From: Halapricum desulfuricans
GTDB lineage: Archaea > Halobacteriota > Halobacteria > Halobacteriales > Haloarculaceae
Assembly: GCF_017094525.1 (NCBI RefSeq)
Contig: NZ_CP064788.1
Location: 2,651,030-2,715,029, forward strand
Length of the DNA: 64,000 nucleotides
Direction of reading: 5' to 3'
Both the position numbers and the translations under genes were made by a program. Below are positions 17,901-24,788 of the stretch, one piece after another (position 1 is the stretch's first letter; every line of letters begins with the position of its first letter). Below the pieces are notes generated by a model. It worked only from the letters and a program-made list of their open reading frames with translations. It had not been told where the DNA came from and did no database searches.

Positions 17901-18923
17901 AGCGAGATCAATGGAGTTCGCTACCGAGGTGACGCTAACACTGTCACCAGTTCGTTGTGCGGCGCGGTCGAATTGGTTGTTGTCAACAACGTCCTCCCTG
18001 AACTCGCTTTGATCGTCAACATAGATGACCTCCGTGCCGATATCGGACGAGAAGTCATTACCTTCGAGTGTGGTGACGCTTGAACTGCTGGAGATTTCGA
18101 CACCCTTAGCCGGGTTAGTACCATCATCGGCGTTGGTGGTTACGATAGTGTTATCAGAGACCACACCATCTTGAGCGGCATTATCGCCACTATCGACAGT
18201 GAACAGAATTCCAGTGACGTAATTCGCCCGATCTACCGGTGACTGGTGGTCATCTGAAAGTTGAATCTCATTGTTCGTGATTGTGACGCCGTCACCGACC
18301 ACCTGAACGGTGTCTCCAAATGTCTCGGTCTGTACCGTAGAGTCTTCGATTACGTTGGACTCTATTGTGGCGTCTTCACCTGCAACAACACCAGCTTGTC
18401 TCCAATCGCCTCCGATAGTGAGACCGCGCACTTCTGCGCCGTCATTGATATCAAAGACAGTGGAAGCGGAGGCACCAGAGCCATCGAAGGTGATAGTTGT
18501 TTCTCCAGGCCCGTCATATGAGGCTACCTGATCAACAACGTCCCCGTCAATGATGACTGCAGGATTGTCCGCACCATATGGACTGGAGCTGTCACTGTCC
18601 CCTCCAGACTGATCGATATTCGTCTCGGTCGTGTCGGAGAAGACGAGGATTGAGTGCGGACCATCACCTGCGTCATCAGCAGCCTGTACTGCTGCCCCTA
18701 TCGTTTGATACGATTCTTCAGCAGTGAAGTCACCTGCGCTAGGTGCATTTCCGTCACTGGTAACTGCGTAATCGAAGTTTGCCGGATCAGGCTGTTGGTA
18801 ATTGCTGAGATCTGCGTCTGCCGCCGCACTCCCGGCAAACGACGCGCCCATCACGAAGACCGACATTACCATCAGCGCGGCCAGGAAGACCGCACGGACT
18901 TGCTCACCTGTGCTACTATTCAT
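14946..18923 (-). CDS. S-layer-type surface glycoprotein with beta-helix domain (twin 1)
   Basis: The 1325-residue secreted protein has a signal peptide (cleavage after about residue 35, SAAADA), a right-handed beta-helix-type region (about 85-480, ending with SNWWGAVDGPGGDGPG), an Ig-like segment (about 500-600), then the haloarchaeal surface-glycoprotein region beginning AWIGQEVAIDLS, a PTPE proline-threonine stalk and a PGF-CTERM tail (GPGFGIAVALVALLGAAMLA, then ARRNN). N-glycosylation sites such as NFT, NAT and NQT are visible. The PGF-CTERM is cut by archaeosortase and replaced by a lipid anchor. The last ~740 residues closely match the gene at 19209-21884. It has its own promoter and terminator. 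Confidence 0.92.
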   Translation of the reverse strand: MNSSTGEQVRAVFLAALMVMSVFVMGASFAGSAAADADLSNYQQPDPANFDYAVTSDGNAPSAGDFTAEESYQTIGAAVQAADDAGDGPHSILVFSDTTETNIDQSGGDSDSSSPYGADNPAVIIDGDVVDQVASYDGPGETTITFDGSGASASTVFDINDGAEVRGLTIGGDWRQAGVVAGEDATIESNVIEDSTVQTETFGDTVQVVGDGVTITNNEIQLSDDHQSPVDRANYVTGILFTVDSGDNAAQDGVVSDNTIVTTNADDGTNPAKGVEISSSSSVTTLEGNDFSSDIGTEVIYVDDQSEFREDVVDNNQFDRAAQRTGDSVSVTSVANSIDLANSEASSGETIEVSPGTYNERVSINTEDVTVESTDGAGETTIDAPNSEQPVIDIDVPDVTVSGFSLVNDGGTGVEVASDVASSTVVTENNIADVSEGVSVDVDGPNLKQTSSNVDATSNWWGAVDGPGGDGPGSGASVTSNVEYAPWTGEALPDTTPPEIDAASEYEDSATGESRLKISFSEPLDSTDVSSDLSVYADGSELSYSNVDADATNGEVTVELERDVTPSEDLLVNFTSLTDAVGNTNDSPGNFTATATDATLETNGQLAWIGQEVAIDLSGTGVAPGDQVDVRIVQDRGSDGDPVTTGQARSYEVGNDLFINVETDRLRGEGFYVLRSGGQFLAGGSFSASPGEDMTEFELLTQDLSAEFDEDNDQVGNDETTAIDIESLRPEFDVEISAELDGSEVEYDTLDEIFPSATKAVEEDDDPDYVVVPAADGESIDADFDGQDAGDYDFDFDVADTDASDSDSITVTDVGDGEVTIESVEDVAQGDVTEMVLSFDGEAEGDIGTLAIGDYEEDGYQLNATVEDDGDGEVIVYFDTAAAGDGTPKDDVWVDKEEEDDTISVKASGQGWDDLSSVLDTGGYTVSSIVGDGAYADAIDSPDDVASLFVEEPSLESLNTWTISDSNAGDIETIGDVTTAAEDGELTESTSLATGDTMVAQISGSGLEGLVEVDEDSVDEDGVATDAFWTALEEYDSDVDSDNLADNFALTLEQLNPGSNQDANELDFRDDLEKDDLEVFYDGEGNWYVVVDTNAIADNLDEGDKVVEDGDEFEMEFALQDSWLLNEDDEDWDDDGTDLYETMTTEFEMVDPDVEFDTEEVDDEDYVVVESAENQTITGTTTLAPGTEFDVRATGTGDAGYLKQMKDVVVQADGTFSATFDFSDRPVDDEFEVRTTGTGYTLDDTTDGVVVEAEEEPTPTPEPTPEPTPEPTPEPTPEPTETEEPTEEPADTTTDAGDGDGPGFGIAVALVALLGAAMLAARRNN
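15088..15157 (-). repeat. 12-bp tandem repeat coding for PTPE stalk of twin 1
   Basis: Units of GGCGTCGGTTCC or GGCGTCGGCTCC repeat in phase and code for Pro-Thr-Pro-Glu. The stalk is expected to be O-glycosylated and to hold the surface protein away from the membrane. Twin 2 has more copies, as expected for slippage in a short tandem repeat. Confidence 0.85.
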
Positions 18924-18930
18924 GCTGTTT

Positions 18931-18955
18931 CCTCCTGCGGGAGAGCCGCTCCCGC
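18931..18955 (-). promoter_or_regulatory. Strong Shine-Dalgarno and adjacent hairpin of S-layer gene 1
   Basis: On the minus strand GGAGGA lies seven bases before the ATG at 18923, which fixes this start. Just upstream, GCGGGAG and CTCCCGC (18937-18955) form a perfect 7-bp stem with a 5-base loop. The stem ends two bases from the Shine-Dalgarno, so it could tune ribosome access or protect the message. Confidence 0.6.
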
Positions 18956-19077
18956 ACTACGCGGGTTCGCTGTTCCCTCCAGAGAGTATCCACCGGTCGC
19001 CGGTACGCGCGTTTCGGCGTTGGGATACGTAGACCTGTTGTCGAGTATACCGGTCGTCATTGTATGATACGTCCAAG

Positions 19078-19108
19078 TCATATATTTGATTAGATATAAA
19101 AATAATGG
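19078..19108 (-). promoter_or_regulatory. AT-rich promoter region of S-layer gene 1
   Basis: The minus strand holds TTTTTATATC and AAATATATGAC, two TATA-like boxes, in an otherwise GC-rich region. Either would give a leader of about 130-150 bases before the ATG at 18923, ending in the hairpin and Shine-Dalgarno described above. Confidence 0.5.
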
Positions 19109-19169
19109 TCTCTACAACACGGGGCCAACACTGGCCAGCGCCACGACGAGTGCTGTGGCTATCGGGCGT

Positions 19170-19209
19170 GAAAAAATGAAAAATCGTCAGGAGTCAGCGG
19201 CTGCTGACT
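19170..19209 (-). terminator. Terminator of S-layer gene 2
   Basis: It has the same hairpin and T-tracts as at 14907-14946. The identity with that site extends about 55 bases past the stop codon (from 19152, matching from 14890), so the duplicated or converted block includes the terminator. Confidence 0.75.
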
Positions 19210-21884
19210 TAGTTGTTGCGGCGGGCCGCGAGCATCGCAGCACCGAGCAGCGCGACGAGCGCGACGGCGATACCGAAGCCGGGTCCGTCACCGTCACCTG
19301 CGTCGGTGGTGGTGTCGGCCGGTTCTTCGGTCGGCTCCTCGGTCGGCTCCGGCGTCGGTTCCGGCGTCGGTTCCGGCGTCGGCTCCGGCGTCGGTTCCGG
19401 CGTCGGCTCCGGCGTCGGTTCCGGCGTCGGTTCCGGCTCGGCGTCGACGACTACGCCGTCAGTCGTGTCGTCCAGAGTGTAGCCAGTGCCGGTCGTCCGC
19501 ACTTCGAATTCATCGTCGACCGGGCGGTCGCTGAAGTCGAAGGTCGCGCTGAACGTGCCGTCCGCTTGGACGACGACGTCCTTCATCTGCTTGAGGTACC
19601 CAGCGTCACCCGTGCCGGTGGCACGGACGTCGAACTCGGTCCCGGGCGCGAGCGTGGTCGTGCCGGTGATCGTCTGGTTCTCGGCGTTCTCGACGACCAC
19701 GTAGTCCTCGTCATCGACTTCCTCGGTGTCGAATTCGACGTCAGGATCGACCATCTCGAACTCGGTCGTCATCGTCTCGTAGAAGTCCGTCCCGTCGTCG
19801 TCCCAGTCATCCTGGTCTGCGTTGAGCAGCCATTCGTCCTGGAGCGCGAACTCCATCTCGAACTCGTCACCGTCTTCGACCGCTCCGTCGCCTTCGTCAA
19901 GGTTGTCAGCAATGTCGTTCGTGTCGACCACGACGTACCAGTTGCCTTCACCGTCGTAGAAGACCTCGAGGTCGTCTTTTTCGAGGTCATCCCTGAAGTC
20001 AAGCTCGTTGGCGTCCTGGTTGGAACCAGGGTTGAGCTGCTCCAGCGTCAGCGCGAAGCCTTCAGGGTTGGCCTCGTCGTCGTCAGACGGGCTGCCATCG
20101 TAGACATTGAGCGCTTCCGTGAAGTCGTCAGTCGCGACGACGCCGTCCTCGTCGACGGAGTCCTCGTCAACTTCGACAAGGCCTTCAAGACCGGAGCCGC
20201 TGATCTGGGCGACCATCGTGTCGCCGGTGGCAAGCGAGGTCGACTCGGTCAGCTCGCCGTCTTCGACGGCCGTGGTGACGTCACCGATCGTCTCGATGTC
20301 GCCCGCGTTGCTGTCCGAGATCGTCCAGGTGTTCAGCGACTCGAGCGAGGGCTCCTCAACGAACAGCGACGCCACATCGTCCGGGCTGTCGATGGCGTCC
20401 GCGTACGCACCATCACCGACGATGGAGGAGACCGTGTAGCCACCCGTGTCAAGCACTTCGCTCAGGCCTTCCGTAGTGTCGCCGTTCTCGACGACGACAT
20501 TTTCGGCGTTAACACTGTCGTCTTCTTCCTCTTTGTCGGCCCAGACACGCTGCTCGTCTGTATCAGTACCGGCAGCCGAAGTATCGAAGTAGACGATGAC
20601 TTCGCCGTCACCGTCGTCTTCGACAGTCGCGTTCAGCTGGTACCCGTCTTCCTCGTAGTCGCCGATGGCGATCGTTCCAACATCACCCTCAGCTTCACCG
20701 TCGAAGCTCAGGACCATCTCGGTGACGTCACCCTGAGCGACGTCCTCGACACTCTCGATCGTGACCTCGCCGTCACCGACGTCGGTCACCGTGATCGAGT
20801 CGGAGTCGGCCGCGTCCGTGTCGGCGACTTCGAAGTCGAAGTCGTAGTCACCGGCGTCCTCGCCGTCGAAGTCAGCCTCGAAGGATTCACCGTCGGTGGC
20901 TGGGACGACAACGTAGTCCGGATCGTCGTCTTCCTCGACTGCCTCCGTGGCGGACGGGAAGATCTCTTCGAGGTCCTCGTAACTGAGTTCGCTCCCGTCG
21001 AGTTCACCGCTGATCTCGACCTGGAAGTCCTTGCGGAGCGACTCGATGTCGACATCGACGGTCTCGTCGTTGCCGACCTCGTCATCGTCATCGTCGAATT
21101 CGGCGCTCAGGTCCTGAACGAGGAGTTCGAACTCGGCGATGTCATCGTCAGTAAGTGAATCATCAAAGTCTCCATTTGAGGCGTTAAAGTAATTGCCATC
21201 GAAGCGGAGGGCGTAGAAGCCTTCCCCACGGAGACGATCCGTTTCGACGAGGATCGTCTCGTCGTCACGGACAGTGTACGAGCGGGCCTGACCAGTGTTG
21301 GCCGGATTTCCGCTGTCGTCGCGGTCAGTAATATACCGGACGTCGATGGTATCACCAGCTACAACGTCATCACCTTCTGAGTCAGTCGCACTGGAGAGGT
21401 CGATTTCGACTTCCTGGCCGCTCCAGAAGAGCTCCCCGTCGACGCTATCAGGCTGCTCGTCACCATCGTCAATGGTCACTGTGGCCGAGTCTGAAGTGTA
21501 GATCACGTCCTTATTAGGACCTTCAGCATCCCCCGGATGCACCGCAGCTACAATGTCAGTGGACTCGGTGATGTCTGTATCTAGTTTGATAGTCGCCTCA
21601 TCTCCTGTGATATCGGTAAACTTGGTAAAACCAAGGACCGTATCGAGTTCCCCGTCAGTAACGTTCCAAATTGCAACGTACTGAGTACCAGTATCAGACG
21701 TATTCTCATTCACACCCGTAACTGTAACTTGAGTGACATCACTACCGGAGGCGATGTCATCGACAGTCACGGCCTCACCTTCTGCCGCAGCACTTCCTGT
21801 GAGCGCGATGCCACCAGCGAAGACGCTGAGTACCATCAGCGCGCTCAGGAAGAGAGCGCGTATCTTGTCTGTTTTGCTTGTCAT
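19209..21884 (-). CDS. S-layer-type surface glycoprotein (twin 2)
   Basis: The 891-residue secreted protein starts MTSKTDKIRALFLSALMVLS, a signal peptide cut after about residue 34. A short N-terminal domain (35-145) is followed by the surface-glycoprotein region that starts ELFWSGQEVEIDLS and is almost the same as in twin 1. Then come a longer PTPE stalk and an identical PGF-CTERM tail. N-glycosylation sites include NTS, NVT, NAS, NAT and NQT. Its strong TATA box and position suggest that it is the main S-layer protein, with twin 1 as a beta-helix variant (inference). It is strongly acidic, as expected for a halophile surface. Confidence 0.93.
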   Translation of the reverse strand: MTSKTDKIRALFLSALMVLSVFAGGIALTGSAAAEGEAVTVDDIASGSDVTQVTVTGVNENTSDTGTQYVAIWNVTDGELDTVLGFTKFTDITGDEATIKLDTDITESTDIVAAVHPGDAEGPNKDVIYTSDSATVTIDDGDEQPDSVDGELFWSGQEVEIDLSSATDSEGDDVVAGDTIDVRYITDRDDSGNPANTGQARSYTVRDDETILVETDRLRGEGFYALRFDGNYFNASNGDFDDSLTDDDIAEFELLVQDLSAEFDDDDDEVGNDETVDVDIESLRKDFQVEISGELDGSELSYEDLEEIFPSATEAVEEDDDPDYVVVPATDGESFEADFDGEDAGDYDFDFEVADTDAADSDSITVTDVGDGEVTIESVEDVAQGDVTEMVLSFDGEAEGDVGTIAIGDYEEDGYQLNATVEDDGDGEVIVYFDTSAAGTDTDEQRVWADKEEEDDSVNAENVVVENGDTTEGLSEVLDTGGYTVSSIVGDGAYADAIDSPDDVASLFVEEPSLESLNTWTISDSNAGDIETIGDVTTAVEDGELTESTSLATGDTMVAQISGSGLEGLVEVDEDSVDEDGVVATDDFTEALNVYDGSPSDDDEANPEGFALTLEQLNPGSNQDANELDFRDDLEKDDLEVFYDGEGNWYVVVDTNDIADNLDEGDGAVEDGDEFEMEFALQDEWLLNADQDDWDDDGTDFYETMTTEFEMVDPDVEFDTEEVDDEDYVVVENAENQTITGTTTLAPGTEFDVRATGTGDAGYLKQMKDVVVQADGTFSATFDFSDRPVDDEFEVRTTGTGYTLDDTTDGVVVDAEPEPTPEPTPEPTPEPTPEPTPEPTPEPTPEPTEEPTEEPADTTTDAGDGDGPGFGIAVALVALLGAAMLAARRNN
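19338..19437 (-). repeat. 12-bp tandem repeat coding for PTPE stalk of twin 2
   Basis: The unit is the same as in twin 1 (GGCGTCGGTTCC and variants), but the tract is about 100 bp, giving a stalk several units longer. Copy number is the clearest difference between the two C-terminal regions. Confidence 0.85.
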
Positions 21885-21983
21885 AGTTTGTGTTGTTGTT
21901 CTGTTTGTGCTAGCAGTTTTGCAGGTCTACCGTACCTGCGACCCGACTAGCAGCGGGCAGTACGTCGTGAGGTTCCTGTGCCA

Positions 21984-21997
21984 CCCATAAATACTTT
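21984..21997 (-). promoter_or_regulatory. Promoter of S-layer gene 2
   Basis: The minus strand reads GAAAGTATTTATGGG, a clear TATA box. Transcription would start near 21960, leaving a leader of about 75 bases. The rest of the 470-bp interval up to the TetR gene holds a palindromic mobile element and no visible gene. Confidence 0.6.
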
Positions 21998-22143
21998 CTG
22001 AACGATATTGGCATCCGTTGACACGCCGCGTCCGGCGATTTCGGGCCCCGAAGCCCCTCCCCAGTCGGGTGATCTCCACCCATCCCGGCGGACGACATTC
22101 CCCGATCCACATCCCGCCGTAACTGGCGATTCCAACCGAGTCG

Positions 22144-22227
22144 TCATACTGCCGGCTGTAAGTTCGTAAAGATATTCGCCACCCCGGGGTGGCGAATTCC
22201 TTCAGTTTGTTACAGCCGGCAGTATCA
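22144..22227 (+). mobile_element. Family II palindromic element, 78 bp, TCA target repeats
   Basis: The element occupies 22147-22224 between TCA repeats (22144-22146, 22225-22227). The ends TACTGCCGGCTGTAA and TTACAGCCGGCAGTA pair perfectly over 15 bp. The core GTTCGTAAAGATAT is followed by an 11-bp perfect inner stem TTCGCCACCCC/GGGGTGGCGAA. The same core and length recur in the copy nested at 45210-45287. It lies between S-layer gene 2 and the TetR gene and touches neither. Confidence 0.78.
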
Positions 22228-22354
22228 CGAACCGCGAGCAATTGTCGTTGACATCGATATTGATCCTCCACACGTGCGGGCGCGTGATCACCACCCGTGT
22301 ATCGAATCCCGTGTATCACCGAATCCCGTGTATCGAATCCGCCGTCCCTGCTGC

Positions 22355-22963
22355 TCACGCAGGCTCGACGAAGCCCCGGACCAGCGTCTCGATGAGGGCG
22401 TCACGGGCGGCTTCGTAGGCCGCCACCGACCGCAAGGTCTCGAACGCCTCGCGGGTCCGCACCGTCTGGGCGAGCATCCGGAGGACGTTGACCACCTCCT
22501 GTGGCTCGTCGACCCGGAACCGGGGATGGTCCGTCCACCGCTCGGCCAACACGAGCAGCGTGTCCTCGCCCTCCTTGAACTGCTGTTGCCTCTCGGGCGC
22601 GAGGCTCCGCAGGAGCTGCTGGCGTTCGTTCTCGACGACCGACCGATAGAACAGCGGATTGGTCTCGAGCTCCTCGAAGAGGATCTCCAGACCGACCCGG
22701 ACTTCCGACTCGATATCGGGCTCATCGCGCAGGACGTCCGTGTACGACCGGGCGAGACGCTCGATCTCGTCGTCCAGCACGGTCAGATACAGCTCCCCTT
22801 TCGAGTCGAAGAACGTGTAGAACGTGCTCGTCCCGATCCCGACCTCGTCGGTCAGATCGGTTACCCGGGTCCGTTCGAGCCCCAGCCGCGAGAACAGGTC
22901 GGAGCCAGCCTCGATCAGGTCGCGGCGGATCCGTTCGCGCTCCGCGCTCGAAAAGCCGCTCAT
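22355..22963 (-). CDS. TetR/AcrR-family transcriptional regulator
   Basis: The 202-residue protein has a TetR DNA-binding domain in residues 10-55 (LIEAGSDLFSRLGLERTRVTDLTDEVGIGTSTFYTFF split around the helix-turn-helix) and an all-helical ligand-binding part. It is divergent from the CARDB-RND genes that start at 23157, and a palindrome ACAAAA-N3-TTTTGT lies between them. The usual logic is repression of the exporter operon until a hydrophobic ligand binds. The ligand cannot be predicted. Confidence 0.88.
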   Translation of the reverse strand: MSGFSSAERERIRRDLIEAGSDLFSRLGLERTRVTDLTDEVGIGTSTFYTFFDSKGELYLTVLDDEIERLARSYTDVLRDEPDIESEVRVGLEILFEELETNPLFYRSVVENERQQLLRSLAPERQQQFKEGEDTLLVLAERWTDHPRFRVDEPQEVVNVLRMLAQTVRTREAFETLRSVAAYEAARDALIETLVRGFVEPA

Positions 22964-23026
22964 CGATCGCTACCTCCCGATCGCCCGGCGTTTGCGCTCA
23001 TGCTAGCTCCCGCTACGAACGCAAGA

Positions 23027-23041
23027 ACAAAATCGTTTTGT
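23027..23041. promoter_or_regulatory. Candidate TetR operator
   Basis: ACAAAATCGTTTTGT is a palindrome with perfect 6-bp arms, 64 bases upstream of the TetR ATG and overlapping the only AT-rich, TATA-like stretch before the CARDB gene. A regulator bound here would block the exporter promoter and could also control its own gene. Confidence 0.5.
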
Positions 23042-23156
23042 GTTTCTGACCCGCAGGATGGACCATGCAGCGACTAGCGACGACGGCCGCGCTGCCGTCG
23101 ACTCAGTCCGATCGGTATCGACCGACAACAACCCACTCACACGGGAGGCCGACTCG

Positions 23157-24785
23157 ATGAGCCAGCGCCGATCAGCCGTCACGATCGCGCTGGCGCTCGC
23201 GATCGCACTGTCCGGGACAGTCGCGATTGCGGGCGTCGGACTGGCACAGACGACCGACCCACCCGCACCGACGGGAGTGGCTCAGGGCGAACCGGATATC
23301 GACGTCCATCTACCGGAAGACACGGTCCTCCCCGGAGAGACAGCCCGGCTTAATCTACAGATCTCGAACGGCGGGGAGATGCATTACGGTCCACCCGAGA
23401 TGCAGGAGACGGTGACCACCGCCCGCAACGTGCGCGTCGAGGCCGAAGCGGAGGGACCACTGACCGTCGAGACCGGCCAGCAGGCGATCGGTGGGGTGAC
23501 GACCACCCGGCCGGGATCGTCGACTATCGCACTGACGGTCCCCGAAGGGACCGAACCGGGGACCTACGAGATCGACGTCGAAGTGGCGTACAGATACACC
23601 GATCTCGTTCGACTCGGAGGGACGGTCATCAACGAGGACACCGAGACCGTGACGCGCACGGTCGAAGTGACCGTCGACGACGCCCCGCGCTTCGAGATCA
23701 CGAACGCCACGACCGACGTCCGATCAGGCGATCAGGGAACGATGGACGTGACCCTGCAGAACACCGGGTCACAGACGGCCGATGACGTCCAGCTAGCGCT
23801 CGACTCCACGAGTTCGTCGTTCCTCTTCGGACAGGTCCGGACGGACACGGCCCGCGTCGACACGCTCGCGCCGGGCGACAACACGACGCTCGAATACGAC
23901 GTGACCGTTCCTCCGGACACGACCGCTCGCGACTACGCTCTTTCCGGAACCGTGACGTACACTGACCCGGACGGAATCCCGGGCGTCCATAAAGGGTTGT
24001 CCGTCGGCGTGCGGCCGCTGGCCGAGCAGACGTTCGCGGTCGAGACGGTTGCGTCGACGCTCCGGGTCGGCGAAGAGGGACAGCTCCGGGGCACGGTGAC
24101 GAACACGGGCCCGAGTACGGTGAACGACGTCGTCCTCCAGTACGCTGACGAGTCGGCGACTTCGATCGTCCCGACGGTCAGTAACGTCGCTATCGGCGAC
24201 CTCGAACCCGGCGAGACGGGCACGTTCGAGTTGCCGCTGGAAGTGACCACGAGCGGCAAGGCGACCACGCGGTCGCTGGATATGGCAGTCACCTATCGCA
24301 ACGACGAGAACGAAAAACGGGCCTACGAGGCCGCGAACGCGATCGCGTCGATCGAGCCGCGCCGCGATCAGTTCGCGATCGCGGTCGACGACGACACCGT
24401 CGCTGCCGGCGGCCAGCGGACCGTCACGGCCACGGTGACGAACCAGCTCGACGAACCCGTCTCCGACGTCAACGTGCGAATGTTCGTCGACGATCCCCTG
24501 GATAGTACCGAAGACGAAGGCTACATCGGCTCGCTCGCGCCCGGCGAATCCGAGACGGTCACGCTACAGCTGAGCGCGTCAGGTGACGCGGTCGCGAAAG
24601 TATATCCGACCGATTTCGACGTCAACTACGAGGATGCCGACGGCATCTCGAAGAACGCCGATACCGTGACCCTCCCGATCACCGTCACAGACGGGGGCGA
24701 TTCGGGGCTCCCCGTGATCGCGATCGCGATCGGTGCGTTACTCGTCGTGCTCGTGGTCGGGGGCTTCTGGTACTGGAGGAGCTGA
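23157..24785 (+). CDS. Secreted CARDB-like repeat protein, RND partner (copy 1)
   Basis: The 542-residue protein has a signal peptide (RSAVTIALALAIALSGTVAI), several CARDB/COG1361-type beta-sandwich repeats marked by LQNTGSQTADDV, VTNTGPSTVNDV and VTNQLDEPVSDV, and a C-terminal TM anchor LPVIAIAIGALLVVLVVGGF. The ATG at 23157 has GGAGG nine bases upstream. ATG at 23058 in the same frame would suit a leaderless transcript and add 33 residues. It ends three bases before the RND gene. It probably works outside the membrane with that exporter (inference from pairing, repeated at 27502). Confidence 0.85.
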   Translation: MSQRRSAVTIALALAIALSGTVAIAGVGLAQTTDPPAPTGVAQGEPDIDVHLPEDTVLPGETARLNLQISNGGEMHYGPPEMQETVTTARNVRVEAEAEGPLTVETGQQAIGGVTTTRPGSSTIALTVPEGTEPGTYEIDVEVAYRYTDLVRLGGTVINEDTETVTRTVEVTVDDAPRFEITNATTDVRSGDQGTMDVTLQNTGSQTADDVQLALDSTSSSFLFGQVRTDTARVDTLAPGDNTTLEYDVTVPPDTTARDYALSGTVTYTDPDGIPGVHKGLSVGVRPLAEQTFAVETVASTLRVGEEGQLRGTVTNTGPSTVNDVVLQYADESATSIVPTVSNVAIGDLEPGETGTFELPLEVTTSGKATTRSLDMAVTYRNDENEKRAYEAANAIASIEPRRDQFAIAVDDDTVAAGGQRTVTATVTNQLDEPVSDVNVRMFVDDPLDSTEDEGYIGSLAPGESETVTLQLSASGDAVAKVYPTDFDVNYEDADGISKNADTVTLPITVTDGGDSGLPVIAIAIGALLVVLVVGGFWYWRS

Positions 24786-24788
24786 CGG

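Noticed and set aside
14811-21158. Long plus-strand frames (671 and 690 codons) opposite the S-layer genes
   Set aside because: They are near-identical to each other only because the S-layer genes are; their sequence is the antisense of Asp/Glu/Ser-rich coding DNA with no independent signal.
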